Shown: positions 44,666-53,620 of the stretch, piece by piece
Layout of the letters: every line of letters starts with the position of its first letter
Numbering within the stretch: the stretch's first letter is position 1
DNA from: Gammaproteobacteria bacterium
GTDB lineage: Bacteria; Pseudomonadota; Gammaproteobacteria; Xanthomonadales; Marinicellaceae
DNA: 64,000 nt
NCBI GenBank assembly: GCA_030430025.1
Contig: JAUIGR010000007.1
Span: 28,277-92,276 of the forward strand
Reading direction: 5' to 3'
Made by a program: the position numbers and the translations under genes
The notes under the pieces: generated by a model
What the model saw: the letters and a program-made list of their open reading frames with translations, nothing else
Database searches by the model: none
What the model was told of the DNA's origin: nothing

Positions 44666-46822
44666 TTATTCTTTAGAAACAGGGAAACCTCGATCACGCA
44701 TTAAAGCATCAATATTGGCATCACGGCCACGGAATTTTCGATAAGCTTTGGCTGGATCCATGGCATTGCGAGGAGCAAACAGGTATTTTACCAATTTGGC
44801 AGCCACTTCTTTATCATAAAAACCTTCAGGCGCTTCTTTGAATGCTTCAGCAGCATCCGATGTTAAAACATCTGCCCACATGTAACCATAATAGGCTGTG
44901 GCATAACCTTCACCTGAGAAGACATGGCTGAAGTGTGGGGTGCGGTGACGCATCACGATTTCTTTTGGCATATTTAAAGCAGCCAGGGTTTGTCGTTCAA
45001 ATTGATCGATGTCGATATTTGCAGGATCAGCCAAATGAAGTTTCATATCCATTAAAGCTGATGCCAGATATTCTGTGGTAGAAAATCCTGAGTTGAAAGT
45101 TGCTGCTTTTTTAATTTTTTCAATCAGGCTTTTAGGGATCACTTCATCTGTTTTGTGGTGTTTTAAGTAATTATTGATGACGGCATCTGTTGATAACCAA
45201 CGTTCCAGCAATTGTGACTGAAATTCAGTATAATCGCGAACACCTCGATTCAGGCTTGGGTAACGAACATTTGATGCCAGTGCATGTAAAGCATGACCGA
45301 ACTCATGGAAAAAGGTTTCTGCATCATCCCATGAAACCAGTACTGATTCACCGGGTGCTGGTTTAATGAAATTGGAGTTGTTAGCCGATAAAACGGTTCG
45401 TTTGCCATTGTAACTTTCATGTGAACGATAAGAAGTGGCCCAAGCGCCTGATCGTTTGCCTTGACGAGCAAAAGGATCTAAATACCACAAACCAATGTGT
45501 TCTCCTGATGTTTTATCTGTGACCTCCCAAACCTTCACATCTTTATGAAAGACCGGAACAGAACCTTCTTTAACGAGTGTAAAGTTGAAATTAAACAATT
45601 CACCAGCAACAAAGAACATTGCTTCTCTTAGGTTATCCAACTGTAAATATTGCTTGACTTCATTGGAGTCCAAATCGTATTTTTTCTTACGAACTTTTTC
45701 TGCATAATAGCGATAGTCCCATGGTTCAATGGTAATCTTGTGGTCCAATTCATCAGCTATTTTCTGCATATCAGCAACTTCTTCTTTAACCCGAGCAATC
45801 GCTGCAGGCCATACCGCTTCCATCAGTTTCATGGCATTTTCTGGATTTTGAGCCATGCGATTTTGTAAACGCCATTCAGCATAATTATCATAGCCAAGTA
45901 AGCCAACACGTTCTTTACGTAATTTCAGAATTTTGGCAATAATGGCATTATTATCGTATTCATCACCATTGTCACCACGAGAGTAATAATGAGTCCATAC
46001 TTGTTTTCGCAACTCACGGTCATCAGAAAAAGTGAGAAAAGGATCCATCGAAGAGCGAGTATTCATAACGGCATACATACCTTCTTTACCTTTATCCGCA
46101 GCTACCTTTGCTGATGCTTTGACAAAAGAGTCAGGCAATCCTGACAGTTGATCTTTGGTTAGGAAAGTTACATAACTTTCTTCATCATGTAATACGTTAT
46201 TACCAAACTGAGTATATAAACTGGATAGTTCTTTGGCAATTTCAGCGTAACGTTTTTGTTTATCAGCAGGTAAATCTGCTCCAGTCATAGCAAAACCTTC
46301 ATAAGTAGTTAAAATCAGGCGTTGCTGATCAGGGTCCAAAGGTTGTTTCAATGAATCCTCATAGACTTTCTTAACACGTGCAAAGAGTTTTTTATCTTGT
46401 GAAATTTTGGAGTACATTTCTGAGAGTTTGGGCGACAATTCCATCTGCAACTCGCGTACTTGCTGACTCGACATATTACTCCTCCAAATACCAAAATAAG
46501 TCATCGCTCGATCTAAACGTTCACCAGCAGATTCCATCGCTACAATGGTATTTTCAAAAGTTGCTGGGTTTGGATCATTGGCAATTTTTTCATGATCAGC
46601 CAAATTTTCCATCATGCCGATTTTTATCGCTTCTCGAGTATCATTGATGTCCATTTTGTCAAAAGCAGGAACGCCACCATAAGGGCCTATCCATTCAGCT
46701 AATAGCAGATTTTCAACAATGGGTTGATCAGTTTTTTGATCAGCAAGTACTGGCATCGTACTTAAAATCAGCACCAGGGTTAATTCAAATGCATTAATTA
46801 ACAGTCGTTTTCTTGCTTTCAT
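44666..46822 (-). CDS. exported M3-family metallopeptidase (peptidyl-dipeptidase Dcp-like)
   Basis: About 718 residues from ATG 46822; an ATG at 46885 would place 21 residues before a clear signal peptide (MKARKRLLINAFELTLVLI, ending near VLAD). The thermolysin-like motif HEFGHALH (about 495-502 of this frame) with FFHEF supplies the zinc site. YATAYYGYMWADVLTSDAAEAF and GLWYLDPFARQGKRSGAW are typical of Dcp/oligopeptidase A proteins. It should cleave short peptides in the periplasm. Convergent with pnp. Confidence 0.92.
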   Translation of the reverse strand: MKARKRLLINAFELTLVLILSTMPVLADQKTDQPIVENLLLAEWIGPYGGVPAFDKMDINDTREAIKIGMMENLADHEKIANDPNPATFENTIVAMESAGERLDRAMTYFGIWRSNMSSQQVRELQMELSPKLSEMYSKISQDKKLFARVKKVYEDSLKQPLDPDQQRLILTTYEGFAMTGADLPADKQKRYAEIAKELSSLYTQFGNNVLHDEESYVTFLTKDQLSGLPDSFVKASAKVAADKGKEGMYAVMNTRSSMDPFLTFSDDRELRKQVWTHYYSRGDNGDEYDNNAIIAKILKLRKERVGLLGYDNYAEWRLQNRMAQNPENAMKLMEAVWPAAIARVKEEVADMQKIADELDHKITIEPWDYRYYAEKVRKKKYDLDSNEVKQYLQLDNLREAMFFVAGELFNFNFTLVKEGSVPVFHKDVKVWEVTDKTSGEHIGLWYLDPFARQGKRSGAWATSYRSHESYNGKRTVLSANNSNFIKPAPGESVLVSWDDAETFFHEFGHALHALASNVRYPSLNRGVRDYTEFQSQLLERWLSTDAVINNYLKHHKTDEVIPKSLIEKIKKAATFNSGFSTTEYLASALMDMKLHLADPANIDIDQFERQTLAALNMPKEIVMRHRTPHFSHVFSGEGYATAYYGYMWADVLTSDAAEAFKEAPEGFYDKEVAAKLVKYLFAPRNAMDPAKAYRKFRGRDANIDALMRDRGFPVSKE

Positions 46823-46956
46823 AACATATCTCAGAATAAATTTGACAACATGTTGCCAACAGTTTTTAGAGTCTATAAGTGCCAAAAGTCAGGCTATAAG
46901 AAAAAAGAACCTATATGCACAAACACCTAGTTCTTTAATCTAAGTTTAATGGTTGG

Positions 46957-47487
46957 TCAACGGTGGATTCTTGTGATTTTTGATCCTTCTAACGTAAGGT
47001 TATACATCAAGCCTTTGTTATTGAAAACAAAACCGACTATTGGATCTTTAATGTCCATAGTATTGATGTCTTCACCAACTCCCCATTTAATGATGGCTAC
47101 AGAGCCGTCTACTCCGATTTTCCAGCCCTTTTTGTCCTGAAATTTTTTGAGAGCATCCTGTTGTAAAAATACAATCACCACTGCTTTAGATTGGGCACCT
47201 AATTGGAAACCAATGCTGGCAGAAGCAGTACTATAATAAGCAGTTGTTTTTCCAGCTATTCGCATCGCACCTTCACCATATTCTCCTCCTATGCCAATAC
47301 CCGCTTTCAATATTTTGGGGAAAACCAGCACACCTGCTGCACCCTGTAGAAACTCTGATGCCCCGGTGACTTCATTGTTAAATCGATTTAAAGTTGCATC
47401 CACTAAAATATTAATTTCTTTAGCAGATTTGGCATGGCTTCCTGTAGTTAAGAGTAGCAGGATAAAGACAATCATTAATTTTTTCAT
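46957..47487 (-). CDS. SYLF-domain (YSC84-like) exported protein
   Basis: 176 residues with a signal peptide (about 1-19, ending SHAK). The body is one SYLF/YSC84 domain: AAGVLVFPKILKAGIGIGGEYGEGAM, YYSTASASIGFQLGAQSKAVVIVFL, ending LEGSKITRI. SYLF domains bind phosphoinositides in eukaryotes; the bacterial role is unclear. Separate from neighbours by 134 and 43 bp. Confidence 0.88.
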   Translation of the reverse strand: MKKLMIVFILLLLTTGSHAKSAKEINILVDATLNRFNNEVTGASEFLQGAAGVLVFPKILKAGIGIGGEYGEGAMRIAGKTTAYYSTASASIGFQLGAQSKAVVIVFLQQDALKKFQDKKGWKIGVDGSVAIIKWGVGEDINTMDIKDPIVGFVFNNKGLMYNLTLEGSKITRIHR

Positions 47488-47530
47488 AGTTAAATTATTT
47501 ATTTTAAATAACCGCCATTATAAGCAAAAA

Positions 47531-48328
47531 TCAAACAACGATACTGTGATACATTTTAAAAGACAACACGATCAGCAATAATGCAAATATGTTTTTCAAT
47601 AAATTAACGGGTAAATGGTGTGTGGTCCGTGCGCCCAGAGTTGTGGTGATTGAGGCACCGGCTGTAAGGGCCAGTGTCGCAGGCCAGTATACAAAACCAA
47701 TACTGTTGATAGCCAACGGGCTGGTATTTTGTCCAAAGCTGATAAAAGCCAGAGTGCCTGCCAAAGCAATGGGCATCCCTAAAGCTGCCGCAGTGGCAAT
47801 GGCTTTCTTTAATGGAATACCATGCATATGCAGAAATGGTACCGTTAAGCTACCCCCACCAATTGCCAATAGCGCCGATAAGTAACCAATCACGGTGCCG
47901 CCAGTAATCACTTTCCAATGACTGATGTCACGTATGGAATGGGTATCAGTTTTTTTGCCACTAATCATTTGTAAAGCGATCAAAATCATCATGCTGGCAA
48001 AAATGATGGCTAATGTTTGGCTGTTCAAATGCACTGCAGTCAAACCAGCAAAAAAACTACCAAGAGCATAAAATATCATCAGTTTTAACACCATAGGCCA
48101 TAAAATGGCGTGATGCTTTTGATGTGCCCATGTACTGATGATGGCATTGATGATAATGCAAGACAGTGAAGTTGCCAGTGCCATATGAACCGCTTGACTG
48201 ACATCCACTTGTTGGGATAAAAAATAAGTGGTTAAGATGGGCACCAAAAGTCCACCACCACCGATGCCCAATAAACCAGCAAGAAATCCTACAAGCATCC
48301 CACACAATACCAGTAGCAACCATTCCAT
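47531..48328 (-). CDS. TauE/SafE-family membrane permease
   Basis: 265 residues, about eight membrane helices with the two-fold glycine-rich repeats of the family: FLAGLLGIGGGGLLVPILTTYFL near the N terminus and YLSALLAIGGGSLTVPFLHMHGI in the second half. Members export sulfite, sulfoacetate or other organosulfur anions, but most are uncharacterised. No sulfur-metabolism genes are adjacent, so substrate is left open. Confidence 0.88.
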   Translation of the reverse strand: MEWLLLVLCGMLVGFLAGLLGIGGGGLLVPILTTYFLSQQVDVSQAVHMALATSLSCIIINAIISTWAHQKHHAILWPMVLKLMIFYALGSFFAGLTAVHLNSQTLAIIFASMMILIALQMISGKKTDTHSIRDISHWKVITGGTVIGYLSALLAIGGGSLTVPFLHMHGIPLKKAIATAAALGMPIALAGTLAFISFGQNTSPLAINSIGFVYWPATLALTAGASITTTLGARTTHHLPVNLLKNIFALLLIVLSFKMYHSIVV

Positions 48329-48345
48329 TCTAGGCTATTTGACAG

Positions 48346-49836
48346 TCAGCGTTTGCGACCAAACAGGGATTTCCAGACTGCATTAACTACTTTTGTGGTG
48401 AATTTGCGGCCCAGTGATTTACCCATGCTTTCCAACACCGTATCACGGCGACGCGTATGGCTTTGAGAGCGCCCTGAAATTTTTTCACTGTGATAGCGGT
48501 TGTTTTTTGACTCCAGTTTAATTTGTTCTTTGGCTTTTTGTTCTGCCAATAACTTAGTGCGGCTTTGCAGTTTTTCATGGGCTGATTCTCGGTCTAAATC
48601 TGTATCGTATTTGCCGCCTACAGGAGAACGTTGCATAATCATTTGGCGCTCTTGATCAGTTGCTGGAGCCATTCGACATCGGGGCGGAGCGATTTTGACA
48701 CGGTCAACTATGGACGGTGCTCCCTTGGCTTCTAGTGTCGAAACCAGTGCTTCTCCTACACCCAACTCTGTAATCACTGTTGTGGTATCGAAATCGGGGT
48801 TGGGCCTAAAAGAGTCTGCCATTGCTTTGATGACTTTCTTGTCCTTTGGTGTGTATGCTCTCAAGGCATGTTGAATTTTGTTTCCAAGTTGACCCAAAAT
48901 GTCTTCGGGGATGTCTCCCGGTGATTGGGTACAAAAATATACTCCAACACCTTTTGATCGTATTAATCGAGCCACCTGTTCGATTCGCCGGAGCACTTCT
49001 TTAGGAGCGTCATTAAAAATCAGATGTGCTTCATCAAAGAACAGTATTAGCTTGGGCTGTGGTAAGTCGCCTACTTCAGGTAAAGTTTCAAATAATTCGG
49101 TCATCAGCCACAACAAAAAAGTGGCATATAACTGTGGTTTCATCATTAAGTTTCTGGACTCCATGATACTGATGATGCCTCTGCCTGATAAATCTTGCCT
49201 CATCAGGTCGGCCAACTCTAAGGCAGGTTCACCAAACAATAACTCTGCCTGTTGTGATTCCAAATTCAGTAAGCGGCGTTGAATGGCTCCAATGGAAGCA
49301 TTGGTGATACGACCATAAGCCGAAGATATGTTTTGGTGATGATCGCCCATATACTGCAATAATGATTGCAAGTCTTTAAGATCAAGTAATGGCAGATCAT
49401 TTTCCTCAGCATATTTGAATGCCACGGCAATCACGCCTTCTTGAGCATCAGACAATTCCAACAAGCGACTCAAGTACAGTGCTCCGATTTCTTGAATGGT
49501 AGTTCTGACTGGGTGACCGTGTTTTTTGAAAATGTCCCAAAAAATACTGGGTGAACCTTCATAGTGGTAGTTTTCAATATGGAGTTCTTTGGCTCGTTCA
49601 TCAAGAAAAAGCTTTTGTTCGCCAGCCTGTGACAGACCGGAGACGTCACCTTTGATATCGGTAACAAAAACAGGTACTCCCATTCGGCTGAAGTTTTCTG
49701 TCAATACCTGAACGGTTACAGTTTTTCCTGTTCCTGTTGCTCCAGTAATCAGTCCATGGCGATTGGCGTACTTCCCCAGTATCAAAGCTGGCCGCTCTCC
49801 CTGTCCAAAGAGAAGGTTATTTTGCTGCTCAATCAT
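48346..49836 (-). CDS. HerA-like ATPase, YjgR/DUF853 family
   Basis: 496 residues, cytosolic P-loop ATPase of the HerA/FtsK group. Walker A GATGTGKTVTV (about 33-43), Walker B LILFFDEAHLIF (about 264-275), and PSIFWDIFKKHGHPVRTTI typical of DUF853. The last 100 residues are Lys/Arg/Gln-rich and probably disordered or coiled (LLAEQKAKEQIKLESKN). Role unknown; E. coli YjgR is the close comparison. It overlaps the upstream M17 peptidase gene by 8 nt. Confidence 0.88.
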   Translation of the reverse strand: MIEQQNNLLFGQGERPALILGKYANRHGLITGATGTGKTVTVQVLTENFSRMGVPVFVTDIKGDVSGLSQAGEQKLFLDERAKELHIENYHYEGSPSIFWDIFKKHGHPVRTTIQEIGALYLSRLLELSDAQEGVIAVAFKYAEENDLPLLDLKDLQSLLQYMGDHHQNISSAYGRITNASIGAIQRRLLNLESQQAELLFGEPALELADLMRQDLSGRGIISIMESRNLMMKPQLYATFLLWLMTELFETLPEVGDLPQPKLILFFDEAHLIFNDAPKEVLRRIEQVARLIRSKGVGVYFCTQSPGDIPEDILGQLGNKIQHALRAYTPKDKKVIKAMADSFRPNPDFDTTTVITELGVGEALVSTLEAKGAPSIVDRVKIAPPRCRMAPATDQERQMIMQRSPVGGKYDTDLDRESAHEKLQSRTKLLAEQKAKEQIKLESKNNRYHSEKISGRSQSHTRRRDTVLESMGKSLGRKFTTKVVNAVWKSLFGRKR

Positions 49837-51205
49837 GCAGAAAATCTTTTTGAAGCCAATTAAATATCGCTATCATGGCCAAAGCTTCACCACCTTCTAT
49901 CCCACCGGTACGATCGCCAAAGTTCCAACCATAAGTGTCAATGTGTACCCAAGGGATATCGACATCGACAAAATGTTCCAAAAACAAAGCAGCAGTAATA
50001 CAGCCAGCTTGTGGCAAGGAGGCAGAGTTAGATAGATCAGCGATTTTTGGTTTGATGTATTTATTGTAGCCGTGATACAAAGGCATCGGCCAAGTCAAAT
50101 CATGGGTCGCTGTACCACTGTGATGAATCGCCTGATTGAAATCTTCGCGATTGCTAAAAGTTGGTGTCAAAGTCGGTCCTAACGCAATCCGAGCGGCACC
50201 AGTTAAGGTAGCATAGTCGATGATTAATTCGGGTTTGAACTCTGAGGCGTATGTCAAGGTATCAGCTAATATGACCCGGCCTTCAGCATCAGTGTGACCA
50301 ATTTCAACCGTTTGTCCAGAGCGAGTGGTGACGATATCACCTTGGCGATAAGCATTAGCAGAAACCGCATTTTCCACTGCTGGGATCAACACTTGTAGAC
50401 GCACTGGCAATTGGTGGTCGATAATCAGTTTGGCCAGCCCCAGTACATGGGCAGCACCACCCATGTCTTTTTTCATCAACTTCATGTATGTGTCGGCCTT
50501 CATATTATTACCACCAGTATCAAAACAGACCCCTTTCCCCACCAGAGCGATGCGAGGATGATGGTCATCCCCCCAGCTCATTTCAATGAGACGAGGTGCT
50601 TTGTGACTGGCCCGACCAACGATGTGGATTGAGGGGAAGCGCTCATTCAATAAATCCTCACCAACTACATGCCGGGTGGTGGCTTTGTGTTCTTTAGCGA
50701 AATCATCGACCCACTTGGCCAATTCTACTGGTCCCATATCATCTGCAGGAGTGTTAATCAAGTCACGTACAAGATGTGTGGCAACTACTTTGGATAATGC
50801 AGAGTAGTGTCGTTGTGAGTCAGCTACAATAAGATTAGGGGTTTTCTGTTTACTCAAATAGCGTTCATATCGGTAACAACCGTAGCCCCATGCCAATATG
50901 AGGGCATCAGTTGTCAGTAAATCGTCACAGTCAATGTGGTAATCACGGGTCGGTAAATGATTTAAGTTGGCGCCAATAGGATATGGGTTAAGATCATCAG
51001 TCACTATCAGATAAACCCTCGCTAAATGACCATTTTCATGATAGTCGAGAAAGAATTGGCCGGGTTTCTGGCCAAAATTTTGGCTGAGCATGGCATTGTT
51101 TAAGAAATTGTTTTGCTCACTTAGCCAGTCAGCAAAGTGTGACAGACGAATAGGAAATATCGGAGTGCTTTGGTCGTTCGCTTCAGTAGAGATGCAATTG
51201 AGCAT
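49829..51205 (-). CDS. M17 leucyl aminopeptidase family protein
   Basis: 458 residues, two-metal aminopeptidase (PepA/PepB family), cytosolic. Metal and catalytic residues are in GKGVCFDTGGNNMKADTYM, MKKDMGGAAHVLGLA and TDAEGRVILADTL. In the last motif the usual Asn before TDAEGR is His (GHTDAEGR), while the metal-binding Asp and Glu and the catalytic Arg are retained. The N-terminal domain is short, as in the alternative PepA-like group. It shares 8 nt with the HerA-like ATPase gene downstream. Confidence 0.9.
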   Translation of the reverse strand: MLNCISTEANDQSTPIFPIRLSHFADWLSEQNNFLNNAMLSQNFGQKPGQFFLDYHENGHLARVYLIVTDDLNPYPIGANLNHLPTRDYHIDCDDLLTTDALILAWGYGCYRYERYLSKQKTPNLIVADSQRHYSALSKVVATHLVRDLINTPADDMGPVELAKWVDDFAKEHKATTRHVVGEDLLNERFPSIHIVGRASHKAPRLIEMSWGDDHHPRIALVGKGVCFDTGGNNMKADTYMKLMKKDMGGAAHVLGLAKLIIDHQLPVRLQVLIPAVENAVSANAYRQGDIVTTRSGQTVEIGHTDAEGRVILADTLTYASEFKPELIIDYATLTGAARIALGPTLTPTFSNREDFNQAIHHSGTATHDLTWPMPLYHGYNKYIKPKIADLSNSASLPQAGCITAALFLEHFVDVDIPWVHIDTYGWNFGDRTGGIEGGEALAMIAIFNWLQKDFLHD

Positions 51206-51238
51206 GATTTGTTGTAATCAAAAGCAATATTATAACCA

Positions 51239-51697
51239 CTACTGCCTATGCTGGTAAATCATGGTTTGATGTGGAATATCATCCTCGAGGTAAAATTGAC
51301 CTTGATTTACAAAGCCTAGTTTTTGATAGAATTCGGTCAGGTAAGACTGAGCCGATATCAAGATGGGTTTTTGGGGAAAGTCATTAATGCAAGTTTGAAT
51401 GGCTTTTTTCATTAAAACTTTGCCAATGCCCTCAGAGCGAAGCTCTTGAGCCACCGTCACACGTCCTATTGTGACATGATCATCTTTTTTAACAATTCTG
51501 GCGTAAGCGATAACATTTTCTTTGTGAATTCCTAAAATATGTATAGCATTTTGGTCAAGGCCATCTATATCTAAATAAGGGCAATGCTGTTCAACAACAA
51601 ATACCTGGCTTCTCAATTGTAGTAAATGATAAAGTGTTTGACTGTTCAATTGATCAAAATAAACCATTTGCCAGTCAATATCACTTACACTCATCAT
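51239..51697 (-). CDS. elaA: GNAT acetyltransferase, ElaA family
   Basis: 152 residues. The N terminus LYHLLQLRSQVFVVEQHCPYLDIDGLD and the centre YARIVKKDDHVTIGRVTVAQELRSEGIGKVLM match ElaA closely; the latter holds the acetyl-CoA-binding R/Q-x-x-G-x-G/A loop. Acetyl-group acceptor not established for the family. Probably in the waaA transcription unit (25 bp after it). Confidence 0.9.
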   Translation of the reverse strand: MMSVSDIDWQMVYFDQLNSQTLYHLLQLRSQVFVVEQHCPYLDIDGLDQNAIHILGIHKENVIAYARIVKKDDHVTIGRVTVAQELRSEGIGKVLMKKAIQTCINDFPQKPILISAQSYLTEFYQKLGFVNQGQFYLEDDIPHQTMIYQHRQ

Positions 51698-51722
51698 TAC
51701 TAATCAAAAAGATATGTCTTGT

Positions 51723-53057
51723 TCATGATTGAATGCTTGGGTAGTGCTTCGTTTCGAAACTCTTTGGTAAGGTTGATTGGCTCATAATAGATTCAATCAT
51801 TTGCATGGTGGTATTAACAGCCCCACGATGTTTTTGTACCAAGGTATAAGCAGCTTGCCCCATTTTACCTCTGAGTTCCGGGTTTTGCATCAGCGCTTCC
51901 ATACGACTGATGATGTCGTTGGCATCATGGACTAAATAGGAGCCACCACAATCGTTAAGTAATTGAGTGATTTCTTCAAAGTTATAAGTGTTTGGACCCA
52001 CCAATACCGGCAATGAAAATACCGCTGCTTCCAATACATTATGCCCGCCAATATCTGAGATGCTACCACCAACAAAGGCAATATCTGAAGAGGCATAAAA
52101 CTCCAGCATTTCTCCCATGGTATCGACTACAAATACATCTGTATCCAGTCCTGATAACCCATCCTCACTTCTGATCTGTGTTTGGAAGCCTTTGTTCCTG
52201 CATGCTTGTGTTGTACTTTGAAAACGCTCGGGATGTCTTGGTACGATAACTAACATCAGTCCTGGATGTCGCTGTTTTAGTACTGCATAGGCATCTAAAA
52301 TTTCTATTTCATCCTCAAGATGGGTACTAGCGGCTACCCATATCAAGCGATCTGTTGAGTAATGGGCACGTATTTCTTCACCTTTCTTGATGATTTCTTC
52401 ATCAATGATGATGTCAAATTTGAGGCTGCCCACGACAAATATACGTTTAGGTTCGCAACCTAGACGAACCATTCTTTTGGCATCTTTCATAGTTTGTGCA
52501 GCGACAAAATGGGTGTTATTAAAAGCCTGTGCGGCCAGTGATTCAACCCAGCGATAGCCTTTCATTGATACTTCTGACAATCTGGCATTGGCAACAACGA
52601 TGGGAATGTTCTGTTTCTTGCAAAAACGAAATAGATTAGGCCAAATTTCTGTTTCCATGATGACGGCCAAGTCAGGCTTTGTTTTACGTAGGAAACGTTT
52701 TACTGCACCAGGCAAGTCATAGGGTAAGTAAACATGAAAAACCTGGTCACCAAAAATTTGTTGAACTCGATCAGAGCCAGTTGGGGTGATGGTAGTCAAA
52801 ACAAAATCATGATTTTGATACTGTTTCATTAACGCTTTAATTAATGGAATTGCAGCATTGACTTCTCCTACTGATACAGCATGAACCCAAATTGATTTGC
52901 CTTTGAACCGAGGGTTGTTGAACCAACCAAAGCGTTCATGCCAGCGTTGCAGATAAGCGCGTGTTTTGACCCCTCGCATCAATAGACGAATCAATACAAC
53001 AGGTGTTAATATGGCAGTCGCCAAAGAATAAAGCCGGCTTCTCAGTTCCAGTTTCAT
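51723..53057 (-). CDS. waaA: 3-deoxy-D-manno-octulosonic acid transferase
   Basis: 444 residues (E. coli 425), inner-membrane anchored GT30 enzyme that adds Kdo to lipid A precursor in lipopolysaccharide synthesis. The N-terminal hydrophobic anchor is followed by KSIWVHAVSVGEVNAAIPLI with the catalytic Glu, WPNLFRFCKKQNIPIVVANARLSE, and the donor-binding end GGSISDIGGHNVLEAAVFSLPVL with GPNTYNFEEI. It overlaps tsaC by 4 nt, so lipid A synthesis is linked to the tsaC-topA cluster only by position. Confidence 0.95.
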   Translation of the reverse strand: MKLELRSRLYSLATAILTPVVLIRLLMRGVKTRAYLQRWHERFGWFNNPRFKGKSIWVHAVSVGEVNAAIPLIKALMKQYQNHDFVLTTITPTGSDRVQQIFGDQVFHVYLPYDLPGAVKRFLRKTKPDLAVIMETEIWPNLFRFCKKQNIPIVVANARLSEVSMKGYRWVESLAAQAFNNTHFVAAQTMKDAKRMVRLGCEPKRIFVVGSLKFDIIIDEEIIKKGEEIRAHYSTDRLIWVAASTHLEDEIEILDAYAVLKQRHPGLMLVIVPRHPERFQSTTQACRNKGFQTQIRSEDGLSGLDTDVFVVDTMGEMLEFYASSDIAFVGGSISDIGGHNVLEAAVFSLPVLVGPNTYNFEEITQLLNDCGGSYLVHDANDIISRMEALMQNPELRGKMGQAAYTLVQKHRGAVNTTMQMIESIMSQSTLPKSFETKHYPSIQS

Positions 53058-53608
53058 CGCAGTATTGCTCCATCACTGGCTAGTCTGATTGAACTGGGTT
53101 TTTTCTGATTTCCTAATGGTTGGTCCCAATAACAAGATACCTCATCACCCAGCTGTTGATAGGCCTCAGATAAATGTTTTGCTGCCGGTTGTTGTGCCTT
53201 ATTGGCACTGGTCGATACGATCGGATTTCCCCACAGTCCGCATAGTGCCATGACAGCAGGATGTGAAGATATACGGATAGCGACAGAGCCGTGATCTCCG
53301 ATGATCCAGTTTGGAACAAGTGAGCTGGCTTTGAAGATCCAGCTGTGGTGTCCCGGCCATGTTTTGAGCGCGCGTGCCAAATGATTTTGGTCTTTGAGGC
53401 GAATTAATGGTAGGACTTGTTGGACATGTGATGCGATCAAAATCAGTCCTTTGTTGATTGTCCGCTGTTTTAGGTTGAGGAGTTTCATAACAGCCGCTTC
53501 CTTTCGGAAATCACATCCTAACCCAAACACCGACTCAGTTGGATAGACAACTAATCTACCTTCCGATAACGCCTGGATAACAACTTCCACTTGCTTTGTT
53601 ATCTGCAT
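53054..53608 (-). CDS. tsaC: threonylcarbamoyl-AMP synthase TsaC
   Basis: About 184 residues from ATG 53608 (AGGAG 9 nt upstream; GTG 53614 is the alternative). SUA5/YrdC fold: VVYPTESVFGLGCDFRKEAAV, LNLKQRTINKGLILIAS and NPIVSTSANKAQQ. It makes threonylcarbamoyl-AMP for the t6A modification of ANN-decoding tRNAs. The short length and lack of a Sua5 domain identify TsaC. It follows topA by 12 bp, a common gammaproteobacterial order. Confidence 0.95.
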   Translation of the reverse strand: MQITKQVEVVIQALSEGRLVVYPTESVFGLGCDFRKEAAVMKLLNLKQRTINKGLILIASHVQQVLPLIRLKDQNHLARALKTWPGHHSWIFKASSLVPNWIIGDHGSVAIRISSHPAVMALCGLWGNPIVSTSANKAQQPAAKHLSEAYQQLGDEVSCYWDQPLGNQKKPSSIRLASDGAILR

Positions 53609-53620
53609 TCCCACTAACTC

